DNA of 63,183 nucleotides from Allobosea sp. ASV33 (GTDB lineage Bacteria > Pseudomonadota > Alphaproteobacteria > Rhizobiales > Beijerinckiaceae): assembly GCF_016428755.1 (NCBI RefSeq), contig NZ_JAELTI010000021.1:1-63183 (forward strand), written 5' to 3'. Below, piece after piece: positions 37,139 through 46,630 of the stretch. Position numbers and translations under genes: made by a program. The notes under the pieces are model-generated. The model made no database searches and was not told the DNA's origin. It saw nothing but the letters and a program-made list of their open reading frames with translations. How positions within the stretch are numbered: position 1 is the stretch's first letter; every line of letters begins with the position of its first letter.

Positions 37139-38806
37139 TCAGCGCTTCGAGAAGGCGGCGACGAGTTCCGGGTCGCGTTCGAGCTTGTCGAGCCAGGATG
37201 GGTCGAGCTTGGGCACCGAGGACATCAGCAGCCGCGCATAGGGGTGGCCGCCAGCCTTGCCGACCTGGTCGGCCGGCAACTGCTCGACCTTCACGCCGCG
37301 ATACATCACCGCGACCTCGTCGCAGATCGCCTGCACCGTCGTCAGGTCATGGCTGATGAAAAGGTAGGACAGGCCGAGTTCGCGCTGCAGCTCTTTCAGC
37401 AATTCGATGATGGCCGCGGCCACCACCGTATCGAGCGCGGAGGTGATCTCGTCGCAGAGGATCAGTTCGGGATCGGCGGCGAGCGCCCGTGCCAGGTTCA
37501 CGCGCTGCTTCTGCCCGCCCGACAATTCGTTCGGCAGCCGGTGCTTCAGGGCGCGGGGCAGATGCACCAGCTCGAGCAGCCGGTCGATGCGCGCGTCGCG
37601 GGCGGCGCCGCGCAGGCGATGGTAGAAGGTGAGTGGGCGGCCGAGGATGTCCTCGATCGACTTGGCCGGGTTGAGCGCGGTATCGGCCGACTGGAACACG
37701 ATCTGCAGCTTGCGTAGTTCATCGGCGCTGCGGTCCTGCGCCCGCGGTGCCATCGGCTTGCCGTTGAAGGCGATCGTGCCGGAGGAGGGCGGGATGATGC
37801 CGGCGATGGCACGCGCGAGCGTGGATTTCCCGCAGCCGGATTCGCCGATGATGCCGAGATTGCGGCCGCGCTCCAGCGTGAAACTGACCTTGTCGACGGC
37901 CATGATCAGCGGCCTTCCGTCGGCCTGCAGCTTGCCGTAGCCCGCGCTGATGGATGCAAGCTCCAGCACGGGGCGGGGAGCCGCGCCGTCCGGGCTCGCC
38001 ACCTGCGCGGGGATGCGCCCCGGCGGCGCGAAGGCTGCGAGCAGTTCCTGCGTGTAGGGATGCTTCGGCGCCGACAAGATCTGCGCTGTCGCGCCGATTT
38101 CCTGGATGACGCCCCCTTTGAGGACGACGATGCGGTCGGCGATCTGGGCGACGACGGCGAGGTCATGCGAGACGTAGACGCCAGCCATCCGGCTCTGGCG
38201 CATCACGGATTTGAAGGCGCGCAGGACCTCGATCTGCGTGGTGACGTCCAGCGCCGTCGTCGGCTCGTCGAAGATCACCACCTTCGGATCGCCGATCAGC
38301 GCCATGGCCGCTGATAAGCGCTGCAACTGGCCGCCGGAAACCTGGTGCGGATAGCGCGCGCCGATCGTCTCGGGCGAGGGCAGGGAGAGCGCACGGAACA
38401 GGTCCACCGCCTTGGCTTCGGCCTCGGCACGCGGCATCAGGTCGTGGATGCGGGTGATCTCGATCACCTGGTCCATGATCCGCTGCGCCGGGTTGAAGGC
38501 GGCGGCCGCGCTCTGTGGCACATACGAAACCGCGACGCCGCGGACCTTTGCCCGCTCCTTTTCCGACAGTGCGGCCATGTCGCGGCCGTCGACGCTGACG
38601 CTTCCGCCGGCGATGCGGCAGCCCGTACGGGTATAGCCGAGCAGCGTCAGCGCGATCGTGGTCTTGCCCGAGCCGCTCTCGCCGATCAGCGCGACGATCT
38701 CGCCGGGCGCGATCTCGAAGCTCACCCCCTTGATGATCTCGACGCGGCGGCCGGCATCGGTGGTCGCTTCGACCTTGAGGTCCCGGATTTCGACGAGAGG
38801 GCTCAT
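37139..38806 (-). CDS. oligopeptide-type ABC importer, fused double ATPase (DppD-DppF type)
   Basis: A 555-residue protein with two complete nucleotide-binding domains in one chain. Domain 1 (about 1-260): Walker A GESGSGKTT, signature VSGGQLQRLSAAMAL, Walker B VVIFDEPTTALD. Domain 2 (about 285-555): Walker A GESGCGKST, signature LSGGQKQRVNLARAL, Walker B LILCDEITSALD. Tandem ATGs at 38809 and 38806 are both possible; the gene overlaps or abuts the upstream permease stop at 38806. Last gene of the leftward set HAD-SBP-permease-permease-ATPase. Fused versions occur in several dipeptide/opine/glutathione systems; ligand unknown. Confidence 0.9.
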   Translation of the reverse strand: MSPLVEIRDLKVEATTDAGRRVEIIKGVSFEIAPGEIVALIGESGSGKTTIALTLLGYTRTGCRIAGGSVSVDGRDMAALSEKERAKVRGVAVSYVPQSAAAAFNPAQRIMDQVIEITRIHDLMPRAEAEAKAVDLFRALSLPSPETIGARYPHQVSGGQLQRLSAAMALIGDPKVVIFDEPTTALDVTTQIEVLRAFKSVMRQSRMAGVYVSHDLAVVAQIADRIVVLKGGVIQEIGATAQILSAPKHPYTQELLAAFAPPGRIPAQVASPDGAAPRPVLELASISAGYGKLQADGRPLIMAVDKVSFTLERGRNLGIIGESGCGKSTLARAIAGIIPPSSGTIAFNGKPMAPRAQDRSADELRKLQIVFQSADTALNPAKSIEDILGRPLTFYHRLRGAARDARIDRLLELVHLPRALKHRLPNELSGGQKQRVNLARALAADPELILCDEITSALDTVVAAAIIELLKELQRELGLSYLFISHDLTTVQAICDEVAVMYRGVKVEQLPADQVGKAGGHPYARLLMSSVPKLDPSWLDKLERDPELVAAFSKR

Positions 38807-39663
38807 CATTCGCTCCGGTCGCGGATTTTCTGCGGCAGGTTGTCGATCAGCATGTTCACCGCGATCGTCAGGCTGGCGATGGCGAAGGAGGGCGCCATCA
38901 CGGCCGGCGAGCCGAAGGGCAGCCCGCCGATATTCTCGCGCACCAGCGAACCCCAGTCGGCCTCCGGCGGCTGCACGCCGAGCCCGAGGAAGGACAGGCC
39001 GGACAGGAGCAGCACGATGAAGACGAAACGCAGGCCGACATCGGCCAGCACCGGGCCGATGATGTTCGGCAGGATTTCCGCGCGGATCAGATAGCTCAGC
39101 TTCTCGCCGCGAATGCGCGCCACCGTGACGAAATCCGCGGTGTTGACGTTGACCGCGAGCGCCCTGGCGAAGCGATAGGAGCCGGGCGTGTAGATGATGC
39201 CGAGGATCAGCATCAGCACGGGGATCGAGGAGCCGACGCCGGCAACGGCAACGAGAGCGAACAGCTTGCTGGGGATCGAGCTCAGCGCATCGATGAAGCG
39301 GCTCAGCGCCGTATCGAACCAGCCGCCGGTCACGGCCGCCGCCATGCCGAGCGTGACGCCGATGCTGCAGGCGATCAAAGTGGCCGCCAGCGATATGCCG
39401 ACCGTGTAGCGCGCGCCGAACAGGATGCGCGAGAGCATGTCGCGCCCGAGATAGTCGGTGCCGAGCGGAAACTGCAGGCTCATCGGGCCGAAATAGTCGG
39501 TGTCGACGATGTCGCTGATGCCGTGGGGCGTGACATAGGGCGCCAGGATCGCGATCAGCGCCCAGGCGAGGATGACGATCAGGCTGATCCAGCCGGTGAG
39601 GTTGAACCGATACCCGGCGCGGCGCTGGCTGGCGGTTGTCGTGTTGGCTGCGTCGATGGCCAT
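38806..39663 (-). CDS. oligopeptide-type ABC importer permease 2 (DppC type)
   Basis: A 285-residue permease with the N-terminal extra segment of DppC-like proteins (LTGWISLIVILAWALIAILA). A periplasmic loop with FPLGTDYLGRDMLSRILFGA follows, then the BPD permease core with the coupling motif VARIRGEKLSYLIRAEILPN. The ATG at 39663 starts 3 nt from the permease 1 stop (39666), so the two are coupled. Confidence 0.93.
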   Translation of the reverse strand: MAIDAANTTTASQRRAGYRFNLTGWISLIVILAWALIAILAPYVTPHGISDIVDTDYFGPMSLQFPLGTDYLGRDMLSRILFGARYTVGISLAATLIACSIGVTLGMAAAVTGGWFDTALSRFIDALSSIPSKLFALVAVAGVGSSIPVLMLILGIIYTPGSYRFARALAVNVNTADFVTVARIRGEKLSYLIRAEILPNIIGPVLADVGLRFVFIVLLLSGLSFLGLGVQPPEADWGSLVRENIGGLPFGSPAVMAPSFAIASLTIAVNMLIDNLPQKIRDRSE

Positions 39664-39665
39664 GG

Positions 39666-40616
39666 TCAGCGCAATTTCGGGTTCGACAGGATGGCGATGA
39701 CGTCCGCCGTCGTGATCAGGAGCAGGTAGACGACGCAGAAGATCATCGCGCAGCTCTGGATGAGCGGCAGGTCCCGCGTCGCCACCGCGTCGACCATCAG
39801 CTTGGCGATGCCGGGATAGTTGAAGATCGTCTCGACGATGATGACGCCGCCGAGCAGATAGGAGAGCGACAGCGCGACGGCGTTGACGATGGGGCCGAGC
39901 GCGTTGGGCAGAGCATGGCGCAGCACGACCCGCGGGCGCGAGGCGCCCTTGAGCTGCGCCATCTCGACATAGGGCGTATTGAGCGCCTCGACCACGGCGG
40001 CGCGCGACATGCGGATCATCTGGGCCGAGATCACGAAGCTCAGCGTGAAGACGGGCATCGCATAGATGCGCAGCATCTCGCCGAAGGAGTGGACGTCCCG
40101 CGCGAAGGACAGCGCCGGCAGCCATTTCAGCCAGACGGCGAAGATCAGCACGCCCGCGGTCGCGATCATGAATTCCGGCACCGAGATTACCATGATCGTC
40201 GCCATCGTCACCGAGCGGTCGTAAACCGAGCCGCGCAGCATGGCGGAGGTGATGCCGAGCGCGAGCGCGATCGGCACCGAAAACAGCGCAGTCGCCGCCG
40301 CGAGCTGGAGCGAGTTGCCCAGGCGCCCGGCGACGAGCTCCGCGATCGGCCGGTTATTGGCGTAGGAGATGCCGAGATCGCCCGTCAGCATGCCGCCGAG
40401 CCAGCGGAAGAAGCGCAGGATCGCCGGATCGTTCAGGTGCATCGCCGCGCGCAAGCCCGCCACGGCCTCGGGCGTCGCGGCCTGGCCGAGCAGCACCTCC
40501 GCCACGTCGCCGGGCAGGATCTGCGTGGCGCAGAACACCACGAAGGAGACGATCAGCAGCGTCAGCAGCGCGACGAGCAGCCGTCCGCCCAGCAGTGACA
40601 ACAGGTGAAGGTTCAT
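39666..40616 (-). CDS. oligopeptide-type ABC importer permease 1 (DppB type)
   Basis: A 316-residue DppB-like permease: an N-terminal helix (LLVALLTLLIVSFVVFCATQ), the family loop ILPGDVAEVLLGQAATPEAV, and the C-terminal BPD core with the EAA-type motif AQLKGASRPRVVLRHALPNA. The ATG at 40616 gives MNLHLLSLLGGRLLVALL. An 89-nt gap separates it from the binding-protein stop. Confidence 0.93.
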   Translation of the reverse strand: MNLHLLSLLGGRLLVALLTLLIVSFVVFCATQILPGDVAEVLLGQAATPEAVAGLRAAMHLNDPAILRFFRWLGGMLTGDLGISYANNRPIAELVAGRLGNSLQLAAATALFSVPIALALGITSAMLRGSVYDRSVTMATIMVISVPEFMIATAGVLIFAVWLKWLPALSFARDVHSFGEMLRIYAMPVFTLSFVISAQMIRMSRAAVVEALNTPYVEMAQLKGASRPRVVLRHALPNALGPIVNAVALSLSYLLGGVIIVETIFNYPGIAKLMVDAVATRDLPLIQSCAMIFCVVYLLLITTADVIAILSNPKLR

Positions 40617-40705
40617 CGACGCTCCCGCAGCAGACACCTCCAAGCGGAGTGTGGCACGAAATGCGGGCCGGACGCACGCGCCCGGCCCGCGGGAGAAGCG
40701 GGGCC

Positions 40706-42319
40706 TCAGCCTTCGAGCCAGACGTACTCGGCGAAGGCGTAGCCCATCATGCCGCCGAGCGGGTTCGGGAGCAGGCCTTTGAGCTTGTTCGAGATGGCGT
40801 CGACATTCGAGATGTAGACCGGGATCGCGGTGCCGGCCTCGTCGGCGACCATCACCTGCATCTCGCCGTAGATCTGCTTGCGCTTGGCTTCGTCCAGCGA
40901 GCCGCGCGCCTCGAGCAGCATCCTGTCGAACTTCTCGGACTTGTACTGGCTCTCGTTCCACGGTGCCGTGGAGGCGTAGAGCAGCGAGAACAGGATGTCC
41001 GGCGTCGGCCGCGGGTTGATGTTGCCGAAATGGACCGGGGCCTTGAGCCAGTAGTTCGACCAATAGCCGTCCGAAGGAACGCGCTGGATGTCGAACTTCA
41101 TGCCGATCGCGTTGCCGGCCTGCTGGACGAGCACGGCCATGTCGACGGAGGAGCCGGCGGCATCCGAGGCGACGATCGGGATCGACTGGCCGAGGACGCC
41201 GGCCTTCTGGAAGAGGGACTTGGCCCGCTCGGGATCGAACGCCTTCGGCTTCAAGTCCTTGTTGTGATAGACGTTCATCGGCGGAACGGGCTGGTCGTTG
41301 GCGATCTCGGCGAGGCCGCGAAGCGCCGACTTCTGGATCTGCTCGCGGTTGAGCAGATACTTCATGCCCGCCACGAAATCCGCCTTGTTGCCGGGCGCCA
41401 TGTCCAGCCGCATGTTGAGATTCGTGTAGTTGCCGGTCGTGGTCTTCGACAGCACGACGTTCGGCTGGCTCTCGACCAGGCGCATGGAGCGCGGATTGAT
41501 CGCCGCTGCGAGCTGGATATCGCCCGAGAGCAGCGCATTGACGCGCGCAGTGTCGTCGGTGATGGCGAAGAACTCAAAGGAGTCGAGATTCGCTCCGCCG
41601 GACTTGAAGTAGTTCTTGTTCCTGACCGCGATCGAGCGCACGCCGGGCTCGAAGCTTTCGCAGGTGAAGGCGCCGGTGCCGTTCGCCTTGGCGAAGTTCG
41701 TGGTGCCGTCGGCGATGATCATGAAGTGGTGCGTCGACAGGATGGTCGGCAGGTCGCCGTTGGGCGCCGCGAGCGTGATCTCGACGGTGAGCGGATCGAC
41801 CGCCTTGAACTCGGTCATCTGCTTGGCGAGCGAGTTCGATTTCGAACCGACGGCCGGGTCGAGATGGCGCTTCAGCGAGTAGATGACGTCGGCCGAGGTC
41901 AGCGGCTTGCCGTCATGGAAGGTGACGCCCTTCTTGAGCGTGACGGTCCAGACCTTGGCGTCCTTGGTCTCGAATTTCTCGGCGAGCTCCATCTGCAGCT
42001 TGCCGTCGCCGTCCAGGAAGGTCAGGCGGTTGTAGAAGGCGCAGCAGCGGACATAGTCCGTCGAGAGCGAGGCCTTCGCCGGGTCGAGCGTGTCGGCGGT
42101 CGAAGATGACCAGCCGGCAGCCTTCAGGTTGCCGCCCTTGACGGGTGTCGCCGCGAGCGCGGAGGTGGCGCGCGCCAGCACGAGACTGCTGGCGGAGGCG
42201 GCAAGGCCGCCGGCCATCAGCATCTGCAGGAGGTCGCGGCGGCTGGCGCCGCGGCGGATCGCATTCTCGACGATGGCGTCGTCGGCGCTCGTCCAGCTCG
42301 AAGAAATCTTGTCGGTCAT
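40706..42319 (-). CDS. oligopeptide-type ABC importer binding protein with Tat-like signal
   Basis: A 537-residue SBP_bac_5-family periplasmic binding protein. The N terminus is not a standard Sec signal. A 25-residue polar stretch precedes a twin-arginine motif (GASRRDLLQMLMAGGLAASA, about residues 24-43) and a hydrophobic Ala-rich core ending near ALAATP, suggesting Tat export of a folded protein. Conserved segments include KVWTVTLKKGVTFHDGKPLT and the loop NIPRPTPDILF-like NPRPTPDILFSLLY. The ATG at 42319 has an AGGGG site 7 nt upstream; 42325 is an alternative. Ligand unknown. Confidence 0.88.
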   Translation of the reverse strand: MTDKISSSWTSADDAIVENAIRRGASRRDLLQMLMAGGLAASASSLVLARATSALAATPVKGGNLKAAGWSSSTADTLDPAKASLSTDYVRCCAFYNRLTFLDGDGKLQMELAEKFETKDAKVWTVTLKKGVTFHDGKPLTSADVIYSLKRHLDPAVGSKSNSLAKQMTEFKAVDPLTVEITLAAPNGDLPTILSTHHFMIIADGTTNFAKANGTGAFTCESFEPGVRSIAVRNKNYFKSGGANLDSFEFFAITDDTARVNALLSGDIQLAAAINPRSMRLVESQPNVVLSKTTTGNYTNLNMRLDMAPGNKADFVAGMKYLLNREQIQKSALRGLAEIANDQPVPPMNVYHNKDLKPKAFDPERAKSLFQKAGVLGQSIPIVASDAAGSSVDMAVLVQQAGNAIGMKFDIQRVPSDGYWSNYWLKAPVHFGNINPRPTPDILFSLLYASTAPWNESQYKSEKFDRMLLEARGSLDEAKRKQIYGEMQVMVADEAGTAIPVYISNVDAISNKLKGLLPNPLGGMMGYAFAEYVWLEG

Positions 42320-42383
42320 GCTCATTCCCCTGTTCTGATTTGCGCCGTTGTGCCGGCGTTGGTCTTCTTCGGTTCGGGTTCGT

Positions 42384-43100
42384 TCAAGCCACCAGGCTGG
42401 CCTCCACGGCGTCGGCGAGCGCGCCCATCGAGGTGAAGTGGAAGTCGGGCTTGGTGAAACGCTCGGGCTCGATCGTGCCGCCATAGCCGGGCTGGGCGTG
42501 GCGCCGCTGGATCCAGCAATTGGTCAGGCCAAGCGTCCGGGAGATTCCGATGTCATGGTACTGGCTCTGCGCGACATGCAGGATCTGCTCGCGCGAGCCG
42601 CCATCCTTCTCGACGAAGGCGAAAACCTGCTCGAAGAAGGCGGGATTCGGCTTTTCCGTGCCGGTGTCGTCGACGGTGAAGCCGGCATAGAACGGGTTGC
42701 CGAGCGCGCGGGAGAAATGCGTGAAGGCCCAGCGCTGGGCGTTGGTCATGGCGATCAGCTTGTAGCGCTTCGACAGGCGGGCAAGCGCGTCGACACTGTC
42801 GGGGAAGGGGCGCCAGTCCTTGACGGCATCGCGCAGGCGCTGGCCGTGGCTCTCGCCCGGCGGCAGGCCGAGCTTCGGCGCGATGACGCCGTAGACGCGG
42901 GCGAGATCATCCGGGAAATGCTGGACGTCGGGCATGTAGCGGGCCGCCCGGTAGAGGCTGAGCGCTTCCTCGCCATCGAAGGGCACGCCGGTTTCGCGGG
43001 CGATATCTGCCAGGCTGCCGACAAGGCCGCCCTCGAAATCGATCAGCGTGCCGACGACGTCGAACGTCATGTAGCGGAAGTCGCCGAAACTCTTAGCCAT
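42384..43100 (-). CDS. HAD hydrolase, haloacid dehalogenase type II-like
   Basis: A 238-residue HAD-superfamily protein. Nucleophile motif FDVVGTLID (Asp in the first position after Phe, about residue 14), motif II MTNAQ, and the conserved Lys/acid region DDTGTEKPNPAFFEQV. The second motif I residue is Val rather than Asp, as in L-2-haloacid dehalogenases, so dehalogenase-like chemistry is more likely than phosphatase. It precedes the oligopeptide importer on the same strand (64-nt gap). The 286-nt gap upstream (43101-43386) has no gene and may hold the operon promoter. Confidence 0.82.
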   Translation of the reverse strand: MAKSFGDFRYMTFDVVGTLIDFEGGLVGSLADIARETGVPFDGEEALSLYRAARYMPDVQHFPDDLARVYGVIAPKLGLPPGESHGQRLRDAVKDWRPFPDSVDALARLSKRYKLIAMTNAQRWAFTHFSRALGNPFYAGFTVDDTGTEKPNPAFFEQVFAFVEKDGGSREQILHVAQSQYHDIGISRTLGLTNCWIQRRHAQPGYGGTIEPERFTKPDFHFTSMGALADAVEASLVA

Positions 43101-43386
43101 CGCCTCTCCGCTTCTCCCGCCTGTTGCGTGCGGGCAATCGTCAGCGAGCGCGGTCGCGTCGCTTTCGGATCATTCGGTCGCTGGTCGCGACGGTCGTACT
43201 GTGTTCCCCGGCCGATCTCCGTCGGCCATATGCGAGTTTCCCACGCCATGGTCGCCGGATACGCTGAATGTCCAAAACCCGGCGGCACAAAATTCCGTAT
43301 TCGCAGCCTTCGCGGAATCCCGGCTGTGAAGAGTGGAGGCGGGGCCACCCTTCACCTCCGCTCGATCCCCGCAGGTCCTGCGAATG

Positions 43387-44763
43387 TCAGGCCATCGCGG
43401 CGCTTACATCCGGATCGGCCAGCGTCTCGTCGAGCGTCGCGCGGGTCCGCTCGACGATCGCGTCGATCTCGGCATCGGTGCAGCATAGCGGCGGGGCATA
43501 GCCGAGCACGCCGTTGCCGAAGGCGCGGATGACGAGGCCGTTGTTCCAGGCGCGGTCGAAGACGCGCTGGGCCGGGACGGCAGCGGCAGGAAGCGGCGTC
43601 TTCTTCGCCTTGTCGGTCACCAGCTCGACGGCGGCCAGCATGCCGCGGCCGCGCACTTCGCCGACCAGCGGGTGGTCGCCGAGGCTTTCCAGCCCCGCCA
43701 TCAGGCGCGCTCCGGCCTTGCGGCCATTGTCGAGCAGGCCGTTCTCATAGAGACGCAACACCTCGAGGCCGACAGCAGCGCTGACCGGATGGGCGGAGTA
43801 GGTGTATCCGTGGCCGACCGCCGCCGCGCCGGAGCCGTCCGCGATGACGTCGTAGACCTTCTGCGACATCAGCACGGCGCCCATCGGCACATAGCCCGAG
43901 GTCAACCCCTTCGCGACGGTCATCAGGTCGGGGACGATATCCTCGTCCTCGCAGGCGAAGAGCGGGCCGGTGCGCCCGAAGCCGGTGATGACCTCGTCGG
44001 CGACGAAGAGGATGTCGAGCTCGCGGCAGAGCTCGCGCATTGCCTTGACCCAGCCCGACGGCGGAACGAGCACGCCGCCGGAGCCCTGGATCGGCTCGCA
44101 ATAGAAGGCCGCGACGCGGTCCGCGCCGCCCACGGCCTCGACCTTGGCCTTGAGCGCTGCCAACGAGGCGGCGATGACGGCGTCCGGCGCGGAACCAGCC
44201 GGGTTGCGGTAGGTATAATGCGACGGAATCTTGTGCTGCCAATCATAGGGCACGCCGAAACCGGCGTGGAACGCGGGCAGGGCGGTGAGGCCGGCGCCGA
44301 CGGTCGAGGAGCCGTGATAGCCCTGCTCGATCGAGATGAACTGATCCTTCTGCGGCTTGCCGCGGGCCTGCTGGTAATAGCGGATGAAGCGGATCGTGCT
44401 GTCGACCGCGTCGGAACCGCCGAGTGTGAAATAGACGCGGTTGAGATCGCCCGGCGAACGCTCGGCGAGTTCGGCCGCCAGCCGGATCGCGGGTTCGGAG
44501 CCGAGGCCGAAATAGCCCGTCGCATAGGCCAGCTCGCGCATCTGGTTCGCGGCTGCCTCGACGATGCTCTCATGGCCGTAGCCGGCATTCACGCACCACA
44601 GCCCGGCGAAGCCGTCGATGAGCTGCTTGCCGGACGCGTCGGTGATGGTCGCGCCCTTCGCCGAGCGCAGCACGCGTACACCGGCCTTTTCATGGCCGCG
44701 ATAGGATGCGACCGGATGAATCCAATGTTCGCGATCGAGTTCGATCAGGGAATTGCTCAACAT
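43387..44763 (-). CDS. class III omega-aminotransferase
   Basis: A 458-residue PLP-dependent aminotransferase resembling putrescine/beta-alanine--pyruvate transaminases. Features: LWCVNAGYGHESIVEAAANQ, LGGSDAVDSTIRFIRYY, SIEQGYHGSSTVGAG, ILFVADEVITGFGRTG (PLP-ring Asp) and the PLP Lys in MTVAKGLTSGYVPMGAV (about residue 287). It likely transfers the terminal amino group of a diamine or omega-amino acid to pyruvate. It starts 14 nt after the GNAT gene stop, forming a two-gene operon. Gene symbol left empty because the amine is not known. Confidence 0.92.
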   Translation of the reverse strand: MLSNSLIELDREHWIHPVASYRGHEKAGVRVLRSAKGATITDASGKQLIDGFAGLWCVNAGYGHESIVEAAANQMRELAYATGYFGLGSEPAIRLAAELAERSPGDLNRVYFTLGGSDAVDSTIRFIRYYQQARGKPQKDQFISIEQGYHGSSTVGAGLTALPAFHAGFGVPYDWQHKIPSHYTYRNPAGSAPDAVIAASLAALKAKVEAVGGADRVAAFYCEPIQGSGGVLVPPSGWVKAMRELCRELDILFVADEVITGFGRTGPLFACEDEDIVPDLMTVAKGLTSGYVPMGAVLMSQKVYDVIADGSGAAAVGHGYTYSAHPVSAAVGLEVLRLYENGLLDNGRKAGARLMAGLESLGDHPLVGEVRGRGMLAAVELVTDKAKKTPLPAAAVPAQRVFDRAWNNGLVIRAFGNGVLGYAPPLCCTDAEIDAIVERTRATLDETLADPDVSAAMA

Positions 44764-44777
44764 GGCGGTTCTCCAGA

Positions 44778-45629
44778 CTATCCGAGCGCTTGACTGGCGA
44801 GGGCGAAGGTTTTGGCGGGACCGGGCGGCTGCCGGCCAGTCGCGTTGCGGTCCATGACGATGCCGCCGCCGACGCCCACGAGGCCGCGCGCGGAAAGCCA
44901 TGGCGAAAGCTCAGGCCACTCGGCGGTGTCGACGCGCAGGAAGGCGCCCGGACGGCTGGCGATCAGGAAGCTCATGAGGCTCTGCGCCTGTTCCAGCGTA
45001 TGCGCGACGACGGGGCCGATCACCTCGCCGCGGCCGAACGGGCGCAGCGCGGCATAGCCGACGATCCGACCGGCTTCGCGCAGCAGGACCATCCGCCCGG
45101 CCTTTGCCAGGAGCCTGAGCAGAGGGCGGCGATCCGTTCCCTGCGCCTCCAGGTCGAGCGCGGCGACCGCTGGGAAGGTCTCCGGACCGGCCCACTCCAG
45201 CCCCGTGGCGTCGTTCTCCGCATCGGCCAGCCGCGGCGCGGGGATGCCCTGGTGCTGGCGAATCTCGTGGGTGGCGGTGAACCCAAGCTTCTCATAGAGA
45301 GGCAGGCCGTCGGCGGTGGCGGTGAGACGGCATTCCCGCTGGCCGCAGGCTTGCAGGACAGCGCCCATCAGCTTCCGGCCGAGGCCCCGTCCGCGCATAT
45401 TGGCTGCGACGATCACCGTGTTGACGGTCGCGCAATCGTCCCCGAACGGCGTCAGCATCGCCGTACCGACCACGGCATCGCCCTGGAGCGCGACGAAGCC
45501 GTGGCTGAGGGCCAGGAGCATCGCCCAATCCTCGCGCCGATGGGGCCAGCCCGCCTCGCGCGAGAGCAGAACGGCGCCGTCGAGATGGCGTTCGTCGAAG
45601 GCGACGAGATCGATCGTTTCCTGGTCCAT
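44778..45629 (-). CDS. tandem-domain GNAT acetyltransferase (paralogue 1)
   Basis: A 283-residue protein with an N-terminal GNAT domain (acetyl-CoA loop region NMRGRGLGRKLMGAVLQACG, about residues 76-95; GLPLYEKLGFT). A C-terminal Acetyltransf_18-like half follows (YAALRPFGRGEVIGPVVAHT). A second protein of the same design lies at 56036. Shared signatures are SREAGWPHRREDW / VSVGWPHRDSDW, ALRPFGRGEVIGPV / LCRPFGRGHVIGPV, and the ending TFALASQALG / ITLASQAIG. Acetyl acceptor unknown. It is the first gene of a unit with the aminotransferase. The start at 45629 is the first ATG with family sequence. Confidence 0.83.
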   Translation of the reverse strand: MDQETIDLVAFDERHLDGAVLLSREAGWPHRREDWAMLLALSHGFVALQGDAVVGTAMLTPFGDDCATVNTVIVAANMRGRGLGRKLMGAVLQACGQRECRLTATADGLPLYEKLGFTATHEIRQHQGIPAPRLADAENDATGLEWAGPETFPAVAALDLEAQGTDRRPLLRLLAKAGRMVLLREAGRIVGYAALRPFGRGEVIGPVVAHTLEQAQSLMSFLIASRPGAFLRVDTAEWPELSPWLSARGLVGVGGGIVMDRNATGRQPPGPAKTFALASQALG

Positions 45630-45950
45630 GATGCTCAGCTTCGAATCCTCTGCCTTATGGATAGGCGTTGCGCCGGCGCAGTTGCTCCTGAGGAACGGCC
45701 CGGCGCGATATCTTCGACCGTGGGAATGCGCGGGGACCGCATGGAATGCCACGGCGGGCCGCAAGGCCCCGACGATCGGCAGGCAAGGTCCGCCTCCACC
45801 GCGATGCAGGCGAAACTCTCTGCCATGGCCCCATGGGCGGACGGCAGTTTGTGCTTCCCGCCGTGGGCAATGCGGTGCTCGCGCCGTTCCGGCTGGGGCT
45901 ATGATCCTTGCCAACGGACACAACCGTTTCGCCACAGGGGATTTCCGCGG
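45630..45950. other. 321-nt divergent intergenic region, no gene seen
   Basis: Lies between the divergent starts of GNAT paralogue 1 (-) and the second HAD gene (+). No ORF with plausible codon use or family sequence and no strong hairpin was found. It should contain promoters for both directions. Confidence 0.5.
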
Positions 45951-46619
45951 ATGACCGTCTTCAAGCCCAAATTCGTGACCTTCGACTGCCACGGCACGCT
46001 GATCTATTTCGCGATGGATAAGGCCGCACGCGCGCTTTACGGCGAAAAGTTGAGCGAGCCGGCGATGCGGACCTTCATTACGGATTTCTCGGCCTATCGG
46101 CTCGACGAGGTTCTCGGCGACTGGAAGCCTTACGCCGAGGTCGTCCACAATGCGTTGGAACGTACCTGCAAACGCAACGGCGTCGCCTTCCGCCCCGAGG
46201 ATGCGCGCTGGATCTACGAGCAGGTGCCGAGCTGGGGGCCGCATCCGGACGTGCCGGAGGGGCTTGCTAAGGTGGCGAAGGAAATCCCGCTCGTCATCCT
46301 GTCCAATGCGGATAACGACCAGATTCCGCACAACGTCGCCCGGCTCGGCGCGCCCTTCCATGCCGTCTACACGGCCGAGCAGGCCCGGTCCTACAAGCCG
46401 CGCATGAAGGGTTTCGAATATATGTTCGACATGCTGGGCTGCGGGCCGGGAGACGTCTGCCACGTCTCGTCCTCTTTCCGCTACGACCTCATGACCGCGC
46501 ATGATCTCGGGATCAAGAACAAGGTCTGGGTCAATCGCGGGCACGAGCCGGCGAACCCTTATTATGGCTATACCGAGATCAAGGACATCGGTGGCCTGCC
46601 CGGCGTGTTCGGGCTCTGA
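45951..46619 (+). CDS. HAD hydrolase, haloacid dehalogenase type II-like (second copy)
   Basis: A 222-residue HAD protein related to the one at 42384. Motif I FDCHGTLIYF (nucleophile Asp about residue 11), motif II VILSNAD, motif III around ARSYKPRMKGFEYM, and motif IV-like SSSFRYDLMTAHDLG. The residue two after the nucleophile is His, not Asp, which again argues for the dehalogenase-like branch. It is followed after 11 nt by an FAD oxidoreductase on the same strand, which suggests a joint role in removing a product of amine oxidation; that is inference. Confidence 0.83.
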   Translation: MTVFKPKFVTFDCHGTLIYFAMDKAARALYGEKLSEPAMRTFITDFSAYRLDEVLGDWKPYAEVVHNALERTCKRNGVAFRPEDARWIYEQVPSWGPHPDVPEGLAKVAKEIPLVILSNADNDQIPHNVARLGAPFHAVYTAEQARSYKPRMKGFEYMFDMLGCGPGDVCHVSSSFRYDLMTAHDLGIKNKVWVNRGHEPANPYYGYTEIKDIGGLPGVFGL

Positions 46620-46630
46620 GGCCCCGGCCG

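Noticed and set aside
43101..43386. A missing small gene between the first HAD gene and the aminotransferase
   Set aside because: The open frames here are short, show no family sequence and have no ribosome site; the stretch looks like promoter and 3'-end DNA.
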